This document shows positions 15,741 to 24,675 of a stretch of 60,995 nucleotides of DNA, in pieces. The position numbers and the translations under genes were made by a program. The notes below the pieces were generated by a model. That model saw nothing but the letters and a program-made list of their open reading frames with translations, was not told where the DNA came from and did not search any database. The first letter of the stretch is position 1, and the number at the start of each line of letters is the position of its first letter. This stretch comes from Kiritimatiellia bacterium (GTDB lineage Bacteria > Verrucomicrobiota > Kiritimatiellia > RFP12 > UBA1067), in contig JAFRBA010000032.1 of assembly GCA_017405115.1 (NCBI GenBank), positions 1-60,995 on the forward strand. The letters are read 5' to 3'.

Positions 15741-17804
15741 ATGACTTTTTCCGCACTGCTCGTCGCGTCTCTTGTCCTGACAAACCTCACGGACGTGTCC
15801 GACGCCATCCACGCCTCGCGCACCGGCGAGCGCTTCGAACTGGACGGAACGATCCTGCTGCCAGGTCAGGGATCGAACACCCTGTTCATCCTTGCCCGGC
15901 AAGGCCAATGCATGACTTTTCGGGACGTCACCCCCCGGCGGCTGAGCACGCGCCTAGCGACAGGGAACGCCATCCATGCATCGGGCGTTGTCGCCATCAA
16001 CGAAAACGGAAGCCCCGCCCCCAACTGCGACGACATCACCGTCAAAGACACGGCCATCGCCCCTCCGCCATCTGAAGTGTCGTCCAGGGACCTCGCGTCA
16101 GGGAGTTTCGACAGCCGGCTTGTCCGCATTCGCGGCATAGTGCTGCGCACCTTCCGCGACGAGATCGATCCGAAATACATACACCTCGCGCTGACGTCGG
16201 CCGGGGCGGCATTCCACGCCACCTGCTGCGACGACAAGACCTCCACTGACGACATGCGGTCCCTGCGCGGGGCGGAGGTCTTGATAGACGGAGTCTATTC
16301 AACGTCGCTTTCCAGCCTGAGAGAGCTCTTCGGCAAGTCAGTAAACACGCTGAGCCCCGCCGCGATATGCATCCTTCGACCCGCGCCTCGCGATCCATTC
16401 TCCGCACCGACCATCGACACGGCCACCCCCACTTCTCCTGACGAGGTGTCGACACTGGGAAGGCTCCGCACGACGGGGCGCGTAATCGCCGTCTGGCAGA
16501 CCCGGAACCTGCTTCTCAGGGATTCCGCGGGCAAGGTGCGCAAGGTGACGCTCGAAGAAAACGTCTCCCCGGCTTGCGGAGATTCCGTCGAAGTCGTCGG
16601 AACGCCCGAGACCGACCTGTACCGAATCAACCTCAGCGACGCAGCCTGGCGTCCGTTTGCCGGACAGACGCCTGAAGACGAACCTCCCGCCGCGATGACT
16701 GCGGAAGAGCTACTCACAGATGGACGCGGCAACTACAAGATAAACCCGACCCTGCACGGACGCGCCGTGCGCCTTGAAGGCACCGTGGTCAACCTGCCCG
16801 GGAACGACCCGGCATACGGCATCATGACGTTGAAGAGCGGCGACTTCGCCGTGCCCGTGGACATAAGCGCCAACCGCAGTATCGCGGACGAGCTGTCTAT
16901 CGGCTGCCGCATATTGGTCGCAGGCACATGCGTAGTGGAGACCGAGGCGTGGCGTCCGTACAGCGCGATGCCGCGGGCGACCGGCGTCACGCTCGTCGTG
17001 CGTTCGCCTGCCGACGTGCGGATACTGTCGTGGCCATCCTGGTGGACTCCCCAGAGGTTCACGCTGGTGGTGGGCCTGCTGCTTCTGGCTATTCTCGCGG
17101 TCGTCATCTGGAACCGCGCGCTCCAGAGGATGGTGGACAGGAAAAGCCGCCAGTTGCTCAAGGGAGAGATGGCGCAAATCAAGTCCGCCCTTCGCGTCAA
17201 CGAACGGACGCGCCTCGCCGTGGAGCTGCACGACTCGCTCTCGCAGAACCTGTCCGGCGTCGCCTGCCAGATCGCAGCGACGAAAGGCACCCTGCCCGAC
17301 GGCGCGGACGCCGCCACACACCAGCTCGAGACCGCGGAGCGCATGCTCCTCTCGTGCCGCACCGAGCTGCGGCGCTGCCTCTGGGACCTGCGCGGGGACG
17401 CGCTGGAGGAGAAGGACTTCGCGGAAGCCGTGCGGAAGACAATTGCCCCCGTCGCAATCGGAACGGAGACGCAAGTCCGTTTCGACGTGTCGCGCGCTCG
17501 CCTCAGCGACACTACCGCTCACGCCATCTTGTGCATCATACGCGAGCTCGTCTCGAACGCCGTGCGCCACGGCCATGCGAATACAGTCCGCATCGCCGGT
17601 GAGTTCCACGACGGCGCACTTTCTTTCTCCGTCCGCGACGACGGCTGCGGATTCGACGTGGACAGCGCAGCAGGCGCGAACGAAGGCCACTTCGGGCTCG
17701 AGGGCATCCGAGAGAGGGCAAAGCGCCTTGACGGCGAATTCAAAATCACGTCCTCCTCCGGCAACGGCACAAAAGCGAATGTAAAATTGAAAATGGAAAA
17801 TTGA
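15741..17804 (+). CDS. Membrane-bound sensor histidine kinase (NarX/LiaS type)
   Basis: The 687-residue protein is read from the ATG at 15741, which opens with a signal/anchor sequence (MTFSALLVASLVLTNL). A GTG at 15690 in the same frame would add 17 uncharacteristic residues. The ~400-residue extracytoplasmic region has no family I recognise. It is followed by one transmembrane helix (~439-457, FTLVVGLLLLAILAVVIW) and a short coiled coil. The HisKA_3 box VELHDSLSQNLSG carries the phosphoacceptor H497. The HATPase domain has ELVSNAVRHGHAN, DDGCGFD and GHFGLEGIRERAKRL. It would phosphorylate the response regulator encoded 110 bases downstream. The last residues (VKLKMEN) and the stop codon are encoded by a heptamer repeat tract. 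Confidence 0.85.
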   Translation: MTFSALLVASLVLTNLTDVSDAIHASRTGERFELDGTILLPGQGSNTLFILARQGQCMTFRDVTPRRLSTRLATGNAIHASGVVAINENGSPAPNCDDITVKDTAIAPPPSEVSSRDLASGSFDSRLVRIRGIVLRTFRDEIDPKYIHLALTSAGAAFHATCCDDKTSTDDMRSLRGAEVLIDGVYSTSLSSLRELFGKSVNTLSPAAICILRPAPRDPFSAPTIDTATPTSPDEVSTLGRLRTTGRVIAVWQTRNLLLRDSAGKVRKVTLEENVSPACGDSVEVVGTPETDLYRINLSDAAWRPFAGQTPEDEPPAAMTAEELLTDGRGNYKINPTLHGRAVRLEGTVVNLPGNDPAYGIMTLKSGDFAVPVDISANRSIADELSIGCRILVAGTCVVETEAWRPYSAMPRATGVTLVVRSPADVRILSWPSWWTPQRFTLVVGLLLLAILAVVIWNRALQRMVDRKSRQLLKGEMAQIKSALRVNERTRLAVELHDSLSQNLSGVACQIAATKGTLPDGADAATHQLETAERMLLSCRTELRRCLWDLRGDALEEKDFAEAVRKTIAPVAIGTETQVRFDVSRARLSDTTAHAILCIIRELVSNAVRHGHANTVRIAGEFHDGALSFSVRDDGCGFDVDSAAGANEGHFGLEGIRERAKRLDGEFKITSSSGNGTKANVKLKMEN

Positions 17805-17836
17805 AAATGTAAAATTGAAAATGGAAAATTGAAAAT
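17781..17836 (+). repeat. Heptameric tandem repeat, tract A
   Basis: Eight perfect 7-mers alternate GTAAAAT or GGAAAAT with TGAAAAT, making a 14-base unit. The tract overlaps the 3' end of the histidine kinase gene and provides its TGA (17802-17804). Confidence 0.85.
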
Positions 17837-17856
17837 GAAAACGGAGAACACCAGCA

Positions 17857-17905
17857 CTTTCCACTTTACACTTTCCACCTTACACTTTCCACTTTACACT
17901 TTCCA
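17857..17905 (+). repeat. Heptameric tandem repeat, tract B
   Basis: Seven 7-mers of CTTTCCA/CTTTACA (one CCTTACA) fill the space before the response regulator start, 10 bases upstream of its ATG. They leave no visible Shine-Dalgarno. Confidence 0.85.
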
Positions 17906-17914
17906 CTCGCAAAA

Positions 17915-18523
17915 ATGATACGGATTGTCATAGCCGACGACCACAAGCTGATGCGCATGGGGCTTGTGTCCCTATTCAACGTCCAGCGCGACATGGAAGT
18001 CGTAGGCGAGGCCGAGGACGGCGAGGCGGCCGTCGAGCTTGTGCGCTCGCTAAGGCCCGACGTCGTGATCATGGACCTCATGATGCCGAAGATGTCCGGC
18101 GCGGACGCGGCGGCGGCGATAATGTCGTTCGCCCCGGAAACTGGAATCGTGGTGCTCTCGTCGTTCACGAACTCCGCGGACATGGCTCGCGCGATATCTA
18201 ACGGGGCGCGCGGCGCGCAGGCGAAGGAGTCCCCGACAGAAGACCTCGTTGACGCGATAAGGGCAGTCGCCGCGGGCGGCACCGCAATCAGTCCGGAGAT
18301 CGACCAGTTCATCAACGAAGACCCTCCCCCGTCGCCTCTAACCGAAAGGCAGATGGAGATACTGAAGTCAGTGACGCGCGGTCTTTCCAACAAGGAGATC
18401 GCCAAGCAGTTCGACATTTCGCCCGTCAGCGTGAAGAAGCACCTGACGGTCATCTTCGCGAAGCTCGGCGCGGCGACGCGGGCGGAAGCCGCCGCCATCG
18501 CCCTGCGGAAGAAGCTGCTGTAA
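17915..18523 (+). CDS. NarL/LuxR-family response regulator
   Basis: The 202-residue protein has a receiver domain (1-120) with acidic pair D8-D9, phosphoacceptor D54 in VIMDLMMP, and K105 in AQAKESP. A C-terminal LuxR-type helix-turn-helix (~143-200) carries LTERQMEILKSVTRGLSNKE and VSVKKHLTVIFAKLGAATRAEA. Expected role: transcription factor activated by the upstream histidine kinase. No ribosome-binding site is visible because repeat tract B occupies the upstream region; expression may depend on coupling to the kinase mRNA. It converges with the AraC-family gene, with 10 bases between stop codons. Confidence 0.9.
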   Translation: MIRIVIADDHKLMRMGLVSLFNVQRDMEVVGEAEDGEAAVELVRSLRPDVVIMDLMMPKMSGADAAAAIMSFAPETGIVVLSSFTNSADMARAISNGARGAQAKESPTEDLVDAIRAVAAGGTAISPEIDQFINEDPPPSPLTERQMEILKSVTRGLSNKEIAKQFDISPVSVKKHLTVIFAKLGAATRAEAAAIALRKKLL

Positions 18524-18533
18524 TGGTCCGACT

Positions 18534-19709
18534 TCACTTCCGCCGCCGCCATTCGCCAGGCGAAATGTCATGGCAGTCGGCGAAACAGTGGCTGAAGTAC
18601 TGTGGCGACTTGAAGCCGGTACGGTCGGCGACTGCGGATACGGGAAGCGCCGTCGTCCTCAGAAGATGTTCCGCGGCGGCGATCCTGGCGGACATGATCT
18701 CGCGCTGCACGGTCGTGCCTAGGACCCGCTTGAAGGCGTTTTCTATCGTGCCGTACGACTTTCCGACGTATGCGACGACGTCTTCGGCCGTAAGCGCCTT
18801 GCCGATGTTTGCCCTGATGTAGACGAGAACGTCGGCCAGCCACGGCGGATCGACCGGATACACGGCCGTCGATTCGCGGTCCACAACTCCGGACGGCTTG
18901 ACGAGTATGCGGCGGTCGCACGTCGCCTCCCGGCCGGAAATCATGTCGTCCAGAAGCCCTGCGGCGAGGCGACCCGTCTCGACAAGATCAGTGTCGACGC
19001 TGCTCAGCGTGACATTCGAAAACAAGCACGGGACCTCGTCGTTGTCCGCGCCGAGGATGGCGACGTCCTTCGGAACCTTGAGTCCGATGGTTCGGCATAT
19101 CTCGGCGAGCTGCCACGCGCGGAGGTCATTCGCGCAGAACACCCCAACCGGCCTGGGAAGGCGTTCGGCCCACTGCCCGACCGCCTGTGCGTCGGGCGGC
19201 AGGGCCAGGCGCTCCCGCCTGACATGGCGATCAACGTAGCGGCTCATGCTCAGCTTATTCGACAGATAGACGTGGCATTCAAGGTGTTCTTCCTCCAGCG
19301 TCCTGATGTACGGCTGCATCCGAAGGCACGAAAAGGAAAGCCCCTTCCAGCCGAAGAACGCGAAGTTCCGGAACTGATGCGCGATGAACGTCCGGGCGGC
19401 AAGCTGTCCGCAGGCCTCGTGGTCCGAGCCTACGCATGCGATGCCGGCGCAGACCTCCTCGTCGAACAGGCTGACGACCGGCTTTGCAGTTGACTTGAGG
19501 GCGTTTGCAGTCCTCTCGTCCGCAATGCACCAGAGGAACCCGTCGAACCGCCTGAGCGTGGCAGCGTCGGGCAATCCGTCCTCGAACATCGAAAGATGCC
19601 ATTCTGGACGCCCGTGCAGGTATTCCGCAATCCCTTCGCAGATCCGGCGGCCCCAGGCTCGGAGATGCTCGACGGAGACGGCTATGTCGAATCGGGCTTT
19701 GCTGCGCAT
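18534..19709 (-). CDS. AraC-family transcriptional regulator with LacI-type sugar-sensing domain (XylR-like)
   Basis: The 391-residue protein has an N-terminal periplasmic-binding-protein/LacI-like domain (~1-270): FDIAVSVEHLRAWGRRICEG, VGVFCANDLRAWQLAEICR and VPKDVAILGADNDEVPC. The C-terminal AraC double helix-turn-helix (~290-391) includes LTAEDVVAYVGKSYGTIENA and AVADRTGFKSPQYFSHCFAD. This architecture is that of XylR-type regulators that bind a free sugar and activate glycan-use operons. It sits 13 bases upstream of the esterase/beta-helix gene in the same direction and probably controls it and perhaps other operons in the window. Confidence 0.87.
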   Translation of the reverse strand: MRSKARFDIAVSVEHLRAWGRRICEGIAEYLHGRPEWHLSMFEDGLPDAATLRRFDGFLWCIADERTANALKSTAKPVVSLFDEEVCAGIACVGSDHEACGQLAARTFIAHQFRNFAFFGWKGLSFSCLRMQPYIRTLEEEHLECHVYLSNKLSMSRYVDRHVRRERLALPPDAQAVGQWAERLPRPVGVFCANDLRAWQLAEICRTIGLKVPKDVAILGADNDEVPCLFSNVTLSSVDTDLVETGRLAAGLLDDMISGREATCDRRILVKPSGVVDRESTAVYPVDPPWLADVLVYIRANIGKALTAEDVVAYVGKSYGTIENAFKRVLGTTVQREIMSARIAAAEHLLRTTALPVSAVADRTGFKSPQYFSHCFADCHDISPGEWRRRK

Positions 19710-19722
19710 GCGGCTCCCTGCC

Positions 19723-22656
19723 CTACTTGCGCTTACGCGCTCCGACGTCGCTCTGGTCGAAGTCGACGAAGCCGAGCTTGAGCGCGGGCGAACCGTCCGC
19801 TAGACGGAAGTCTCGCTCCTCCGCGTTCCTGAAAAGCGGGTCTGCGTAGACGGAATGGACGTCCTTCCCCGCATTGCGCCATGCGTGCAGATCAAGTCCG
19901 TTTCCAAACGTGACTCTCCCCTCCGCCAGCCCCGGGTTGAAGTAGACGTTCCTGTCCGCCGTAAACGTCACGGTGGACCCGACCTTGTTCGCATTCGCGT
20001 TGTTGCCCTGCCTGTGGACCGCGAACGGCTCGGGCGCATCGCTCCAGTCACCCGAGTAGAGCTCGCCTTGAGTCCAGTAGAATATGTTGTTCAAGAGTTC
20101 GCACGACACATGCTTCTCTCGTCTCCCCCGCGCCAGAAGATCCTTCCTGCCGAACGCGAAGATGTTGTTGCGCACGGTGATGTCCTTTGCGTAGTGGATG
20201 TCGTAGGCGGCGAACTTCGTGTCGTAGACCACGTTGTTCTCGACAAGTATCCCCGCCGACCCTTCGTCGTTGTAGATTCCCCATCCGCCGTACGACCGCG
20301 CGTCCACGTCGTGTATCCGATTGTTGGCGATCCGCGTACCGTGGGATGGCCCGAGCGTGTAGATCCCGCCCATGTCGGAGAGAAGCCCCTTGCCGATGTC
20401 GTGGATGTGGTTGTGGGAAATCTCGTTCATCTGGCTCACGCTGGGATAGTACCCCCACACCCAGCCCGCGGAAATGCCGGTGTAGTATCCGTCATGGATG
20501 TGGTTGTGGACGATTCGCGCCCGCTCGGCGTTCTTCAGAAGAACACCGACGCCCGACCGAAAGTCTACGCCGTAAGGCCCGATCTCGCAATCTTCAATAA
20601 CATTGCCGGAATTGAGCTCGACGGGCCTGCATCCGGCCTTGCCGCCGTCCAGCCTCACACCGCCCGCTCCAAGACGCGTCATCGTGCAGCGCGAGAGGAC
20701 GTTGTCGCGCGAGCCGCGAAGGATGTCCACCGCGTATCCGCCGACACCCCCGAACGCACAGCTCTCGAAGCGGCAGCGCCGCGCCCCGACCAGCCGCACC
20801 GCCGCAGGGAGCGACGCCGCGCCCTGTGCGTTGTTCACGTCCGCCGACGACAGCTCGCACTGGGAAAGCGCAAAGCGAAAACCCCTGAACGTGATGTTCT
20901 CGACATAGCGCCCGTCCTTTTCCGGCGTGCCCTCCAGCGCGAGAAGCACGGGACAGAACGGCGCCTCCGCACTGGCGGTCGACGGATCCTCTCCCGGCAT
21001 CGGCCTGTAGTGGACGCGCCCCGTGCCATATTCGAGCCACCATTCGCCAGGCTCCGTCATCGCGGCGGGGATGTTTTCGACAGTGTATATGCCGCGCAGC
21101 CCTCCTGTCTTGTTGTTCGACCACCCCGTGTCGAACGCCTTCCCCGACGGCGTTACGAACGTCACCTTGTTCGACACCGCGTCTACCGACGCTATGCGCA
21201 AATGCGTGTCGGTCCAGAAATGGTAGCAAACAATCTCCGCATCCTTCAGGTTCGCCCACGACGGATTGAACTCCTTCGGGTCGTAGAAGAACGACGGACG
21301 CGGCACGTTGTACCTCGTGCCTTGGGGAAGATCGTCGTTGACCACCGTGAAGAAGCCCTTCTTCGGAAGCCGTGCACGGGGGCGCGTCCTTCCGTTGACG
21401 CGCAGCAGACGGAAGCCGTTCGTCCGGTCGGCCTTGACCCACGGGACCGGCGCAGACCACGTTCCGTCCGCCTCGACACGCCAGCCGTCCACGCGTCTCG
21501 CACCAGAAACCGTCACGTCGCCGTCGGCGACATACGTTACGCCGGAATCCTCCGGCCCAAAGACGATCGGCTTTTCGAGCCGATTCACACCAGGGGCGAT
21601 ATGCACGACCGCCGGCTTAGGCATCGTCCGCGCCGCGTCTCTCGCCGCTGCTATCGACGAATAGGCGCGAGCCTCGCCCTTCGGCGTCTTCCTCACCGTC
21701 CACACGTCGGAGATTTCGCCGCAAAGAGGCTTGCCGAAAGACCAGTGGTCTGCGAAGGAGCGGATGCTATCCGGCGCCGCCCCCTCATTCTGGCCATGCT
21801 TCATCGTCTCGCGTATGTCGTAGTAGACTTTCCCCTTGACGGCGGCGGCGGACTTCTTCAGCATCGGCACCTTGAAGAAATAGTCCGTCGTACCCGAGAC
21901 GAAGAGGAAGGGACACCTGGCTCCGGCAAGGTATACCCCCGCGTCCCACATCCTCAGCCACTTCTCGCCCTTCACGCCCATGTCCGACAGCTTCTTCGCC
22001 CATGCCGAGCCGTCGTCGGCGTAGAACCCGCATCCGTACACGGGAGCGGCCCAGGCGAAGCGATGGTCGACGCCCGCCGCGATGCATGTGAGATACCCGC
22101 CCCAGGAAATGCCGGTGATGCCTATCCGAGCCGGATCGACCTCTGGGAGCGCCCTCAGGAATGAATGCGACCTGATTACGTCCGCGACGGCGTGATACGT
22201 CCACTGGTCGGCATCAGGCTCGTCGATCTGGTCGAATCCGCCCCAACCCGCCGGACCGCTCCAGTCGTGGCGCTTCCACTTGTCCTGTCCGGGCACGGCG
22301 CGGATCGGCACCCCGCCGCAAGTGTCCATCGCAATCGCCGCGTAGCCGCGCTCGTTCCACATCCGCACCCACCAGTCGAACGCCGTGCCGATGCCACCAT
22401 GGACGAGAACGACGGCCGGACACCTCTTCGACGTAGACGCTCCGTTTGGCAGCCCATACCAGGCGAAGAACCTCGTTGGCTTGCCGTGCCAGGCCTCGCC
22501 GTCGAGGAAGACGGCCTTGGCCTTGCCCGAAAAGCCCTTCGCCTCGTGCGCCGCAGGCGCCCCCTTCTCCAGCACCGCGTCCCAAGGAGACGAGGCGAAA
22601 GACGCAGCCGCACAGACAGCGGCAGCAACAGCAAATGTCAAATGTCTACTTTTCAT
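19723..22656 (-). CDS. Secreted fusion: alpha/beta-hydrolase esterase plus right-handed beta-helix (GH141-like)
   Basis: The 977-residue protein has a signal peptide (1-22). Residues ~25-300 are a dienelactone-hydrolase/acetyl-xylan-esterase-like domain: oxyanion loop LVHGG (84-88), nucleophile elbow GISWGG (S184), probable D258 (SGTTDYFF) and H287 (MKHGQ). From ~330 a second module begins with PKGEARAYSSIAAARDAART, followed by a long parallel beta-helix with MGGIYTLGPSHGTRIANNRI and YGGWGIYNDEGSAGILVENN, resembling GH141-type proteins known from rhamnogalacturonan-II breakdown. One polypeptide may therefore remove ester groups and cleave the same glycan. Both modules look intact; the exact glycosidase family is an inference. 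Confidence 0.72.
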   Translation of the reverse strand: MKSRHLTFAVAAAVCAAASFASSPWDAVLEKGAPAAHEAKGFSGKAKAVFLDGEAWHGKPTRFFAWYGLPNGASTSKRCPAVVLVHGGIGTAFDWWVRMWNERGYAAIAMDTCGGVPIRAVPGQDKWKRHDWSGPAGWGGFDQIDEPDADQWTYHAVADVIRSHSFLRALPEVDPARIGITGISWGGYLTCIAAGVDHRFAWAAPVYGCGFYADDGSAWAKKLSDMGVKGEKWLRMWDAGVYLAGARCPFLFVSGTTDYFFKVPMLKKSAAAVKGKVYYDIRETMKHGQNEGAAPDSIRSFADHWSFGKPLCGEISDVWTVRKTPKGEARAYSSIAAARDAARTMPKPAVVHIAPGVNRLEKPIVFGPEDSGVTYVADGDVTVSGARRVDGWRVEADGTWSAPVPWVKADRTNGFRLLRVNGRTRPRARLPKKGFFTVVNDDLPQGTRYNVPRPSFFYDPKEFNPSWANLKDAEIVCYHFWTDTHLRIASVDAVSNKVTFVTPSGKAFDTGWSNNKTGGLRGIYTVENIPAAMTEPGEWWLEYGTGRVHYRPMPGEDPSTASAEAPFCPVLLALEGTPEKDGRYVENITFRGFRFALSQCELSSADVNNAQGAASLPAAVRLVGARRCRFESCAFGGVGGYAVDILRGSRDNVLSRCTMTRLGAGGVRLDGGKAGCRPVELNSGNVIEDCEIGPYGVDFRSGVGVLLKNAERARIVHNHIHDGYYTGISAGWVWGYYPSVSQMNEISHNHIHDIGKGLLSDMGGIYTLGPSHGTRIANNRIHDVDARSYGGWGIYNDEGSAGILVENNVVYDTKFAAYDIHYAKDITVRNNIFAFGRKDLLARGRREKHVSCELLNNIFYWTQGELYSGDWSDAPEPFAVHRQGNNANANKVGSTVTFTADRNVYFNPGLAEGRVTFGNGLDLHAWRNAGKDVHSVYADPLFRNAEERDFRLADGSPALKLGFVDFDQSDVGARKRK

Positions 22657-22680
22657 GTCGCCTATTTTGCCTCATTGATG

Positions 22681-23889
22681 TCAATACAGGAATCCAAAAA
22701 TCCACAGCGGTATTTTGTTGCCAAACCCCACTTCATCTCCGTCATTGACGACAAAGCTCTCGGGGATGTCCTTTATCTGCGAAAAGCCCTTTCCTTTGCC
22801 TCCGATTTCAAAAAGCCATTTGTCATCCACCTTGAAATCACCTACGGAGGGATATGACACCCTGTGCCCCGAAGACCTCATCTGGTTGACGAAGAACGTC
22901 TCCCTGAGCGTGCCGACGTCTATTCTTGCCGCAAGCGCATGCATGAGATTGGGATTGTCGCAGTATATCTTGTCCGGCCGCGACAGATTGCCGAGGTCGG
23001 CGGACTTTGAGGACACGAGCGCCAGGAGCCCCGCCCTCTGCAGTGCATAGAGCATCTTCAACCCGAGGTTCCTGTCCGTCTCCAACTCGGCATACAGCTT
23101 CTTCATGTTTGGCACCTGCGGGCAGGACTGCGCAAGGATCATCAACATCTTCTCGGCCTTTTTCACCGTTGCCAGGGTCACATCCTCAGTCTCCGGCCAG
23201 TCGCGTTCAAGCGTCTGCTCCACCACGTTGTGCAGGCGCTCAAGATACCCGCCACGCGCAACCTTGTAGAACGGATAGTACCCGCTCTTCAGATATTCCC
23301 TGAAATGGCGCAGAACGGGAATCTTGGCGGAAATCTCCCTCGCGATTCCACGATGCCCGGAAAGAACATCGTCAAACGGTACCGCGGCGTAATCCAAAAG
23401 CTCCTCAAATAAGAGATATTCACGGAAGGAAAGTCCGCTTAGCTCATACGTCCTCTGCCGCCGCGAAAGATCTCCTGCGCCTGCCTCCAGCTTTATCATG
23501 GATGAACCGCTGTACACGATCTTCATCTTCGGAAAGTCGTCGTAGATGTTCTTGATCAGCGTCTGCCACGGCTTGAAGTGATGCACCTCGTCGATGAATA
23601 TGCGGCGGCCTCCGTTGTTGTGATGCCATTCCACCAGCGACATGGGCGAATTGTTCGCGAACCAAAGGCTGTCCAGCGAAATGTATATCGCCCTGTCGGA
23701 TTCCTCCGGATGCTCCTTTAGATACTGTAGCAGCATTGTCGTCTTGCCTGTGCCCTTTGCGCCTTTTATGCAGACAAGCCTATCGTCCCAGTCGACCTCA
23801 CGGAACAAGGGACGATGGAACGTCGTCTCGACAGCGTCAAGACGACGCTCCATTGAATTCAAAAGCGGCTGAACTTCACTATATTCCAT
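22681..23889 (-). CDS. AAA+ ATPase with DUF4143 C-terminus
   Basis: The 402-residue protein is read from the ATG at 23889, preceded by GGAG; an upstream in-frame ATG at 23976 lies ahead of the likely -10 and is less likely. Walker A is KGAKGTGKTTMLLQYL, Walker B RRIFIDEVHHF, and sensor-like VYSGSSMIKLE follows. The C-terminal DUF4143 part ends in a nuclease-like core (IYCDNPNLMHAL, DDKWLFEIGGKGKGFSQI) in which the usual acidic-ExK pattern appears as E-x-G-G-K, so nuclease activity is doubtful. The family is widespread in gut bacteria and archaea and its function is uncertain. It lies 24 bases upstream of the esterase fusion on the same strand. Confidence 0.8.
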   Translation of the reverse strand: MEYSEVQPLLNSMERRLDAVETTFHRPLFREVDWDDRLVCIKGAKGTGKTTMLLQYLKEHPEESDRAIYISLDSLWFANNSPMSLVEWHHNNGGRRIFIDEVHHFKPWQTLIKNIYDDFPKMKIVYSGSSMIKLEAGAGDLSRRQRTYELSGLSFREYLLFEELLDYAAVPFDDVLSGHRGIAREISAKIPVLRHFREYLKSGYYPFYKVARGGYLERLHNVVEQTLERDWPETEDVTLATVKKAEKMLMILAQSCPQVPNMKKLYAELETDRNLGLKMLYALQRAGLLALVSSKSADLGNLSRPDKIYCDNPNLMHALAARIDVGTLRETFFVNQMRSSGHRVSYPSVGDFKVDDKWLFEIGGKGKGFSQIKDIPESFVVNDGDEVGFGNKIPLWIFGFLY

Positions 23890-23959
23890 GCTACCGTCTC
23901 CGTAATGTTCAGAAACACTATTTTCTGCCCCAAAAAGTGTTTCCAAACATTCTGGAGGT

Positions 23960-23965
23960 ATTTTA
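23960..23965 (-). promoter_or_regulatory. Likely -10 box of the ATPase gene
   Basis: Minus-strand TATGG-TAAAAT with an extended TGG is identical over 17 bases to the region before the histidine kinase. The leader to the ATG at 23889 is about 65 bases. Confidence 0.45.
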
Positions 23966-24017
23966 CCATACGGCATCTGCCATTGTCAACCCCGGCATCG
24001 CCTGTGTGCGGCAGTCT

Positions 24018-24653
24018 TCATGTCATCGCCTTCGGGAACAGCATGTACGGCTGGGAGAAGAGCTCTTCGCCGGAGCCGTCGATGGCGGTGGCCTTGATGC
24101 GTGCGAACACGTGCGCTTCCTCGCGCGAGCCGCTCCAGAAGAACGGGTCTTCCATTGTCCAGCTGATCTTCGTGGAAGCCCTTTCCTCCTTGACGACCCC
24201 GACGCCGGTTATAACCTTCAGGTCCGCAGGCTTGTCAGTCTCGGCCATCGCCGTCTTGCCGTCGAATGCGATGCGCGTGAACTTGAGTTCGTTGAGTCCT
24301 CGCTTCGCTCCGTAGAAGTTCCCTTCCCTGTACGCCTTGAGGCAGGCGTAGACGCTCCGCTCCGGCGTGACGAGGACGCTTACGCCGAACGAGCCGTCCT
24401 TGCGGTGGATGCTGTGGTCGGGCACGCAGAAGCCGAAGCACTGACGGCCCGTCGCGAGCACCCAGTCCCAGTACGTCTTGCAGTGCACGTGCGTCGTGCC
24501 GCGTATCTGGTATGCCGTCGCCCAGTCTATCCCCTTGTATGGATGCCGGTTGCGGGGCGGCGGCTTCGCCACGTCCGCCGTGCGGGACGCGTCCGCAGAA
24601 AGCCGCATCCCCGCCGCAACGACAGATGCAGCAAGAAATTCCTTTCGCGTCAT
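24018..24653 (-). CDS. PHP-family phosphoesterase-like protein with large internal deletion
   Basis: The 211-residue protein has a Tat-like signal (MTRKEFLAASVVAAG). After TTHVHC, the first metal-binding histidine motif of PHP proteins, the sequence jumps directly to WDWVLATGRQCFGFCVPDHS, which normally lies far downstream near the end of the PHP barrel. VLVTPERSVYACLKAYREGN and a C-terminal beta domain follow. The middle of the barrel with most metal ligands is missing. The reading frame is intact, so the protein may be made but is unlikely to be an active phosphoesterase. It follows the next upstream gene by 22 bases and is probably the last cistron of the FGE-fold pair operon. Confidence 0.65.
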   Translation of the reverse strand: MTRKEFLAASVVAAGMRLSADASRTADVAKPPPRNRHPYKGIDWATAYQIRGTTHVHCKTYWDWVLATGRQCFGFCVPDHSIHRKDGSFGVSVLVTPERSVYACLKAYREGNFYGAKRGLNELKFTRIAFDGKTAMAETDKPADLKVITGVGVVKEERASTKISWTMEDPFFWSGSREEAHVFARIKATAIDGSGEELFSQPYMLFPKAMT

Positions 24654-24675
24654 GTCAGTGCCCCTGGGTTGCAGC

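Noticed and set aside
17781..17905. Diversity-generating retroelement template or attachment site
   Set aside because: The tracts are simple heptamer repeats without a reverse transcriptase gene, an adenine-directed variable region or an integrase nearby.
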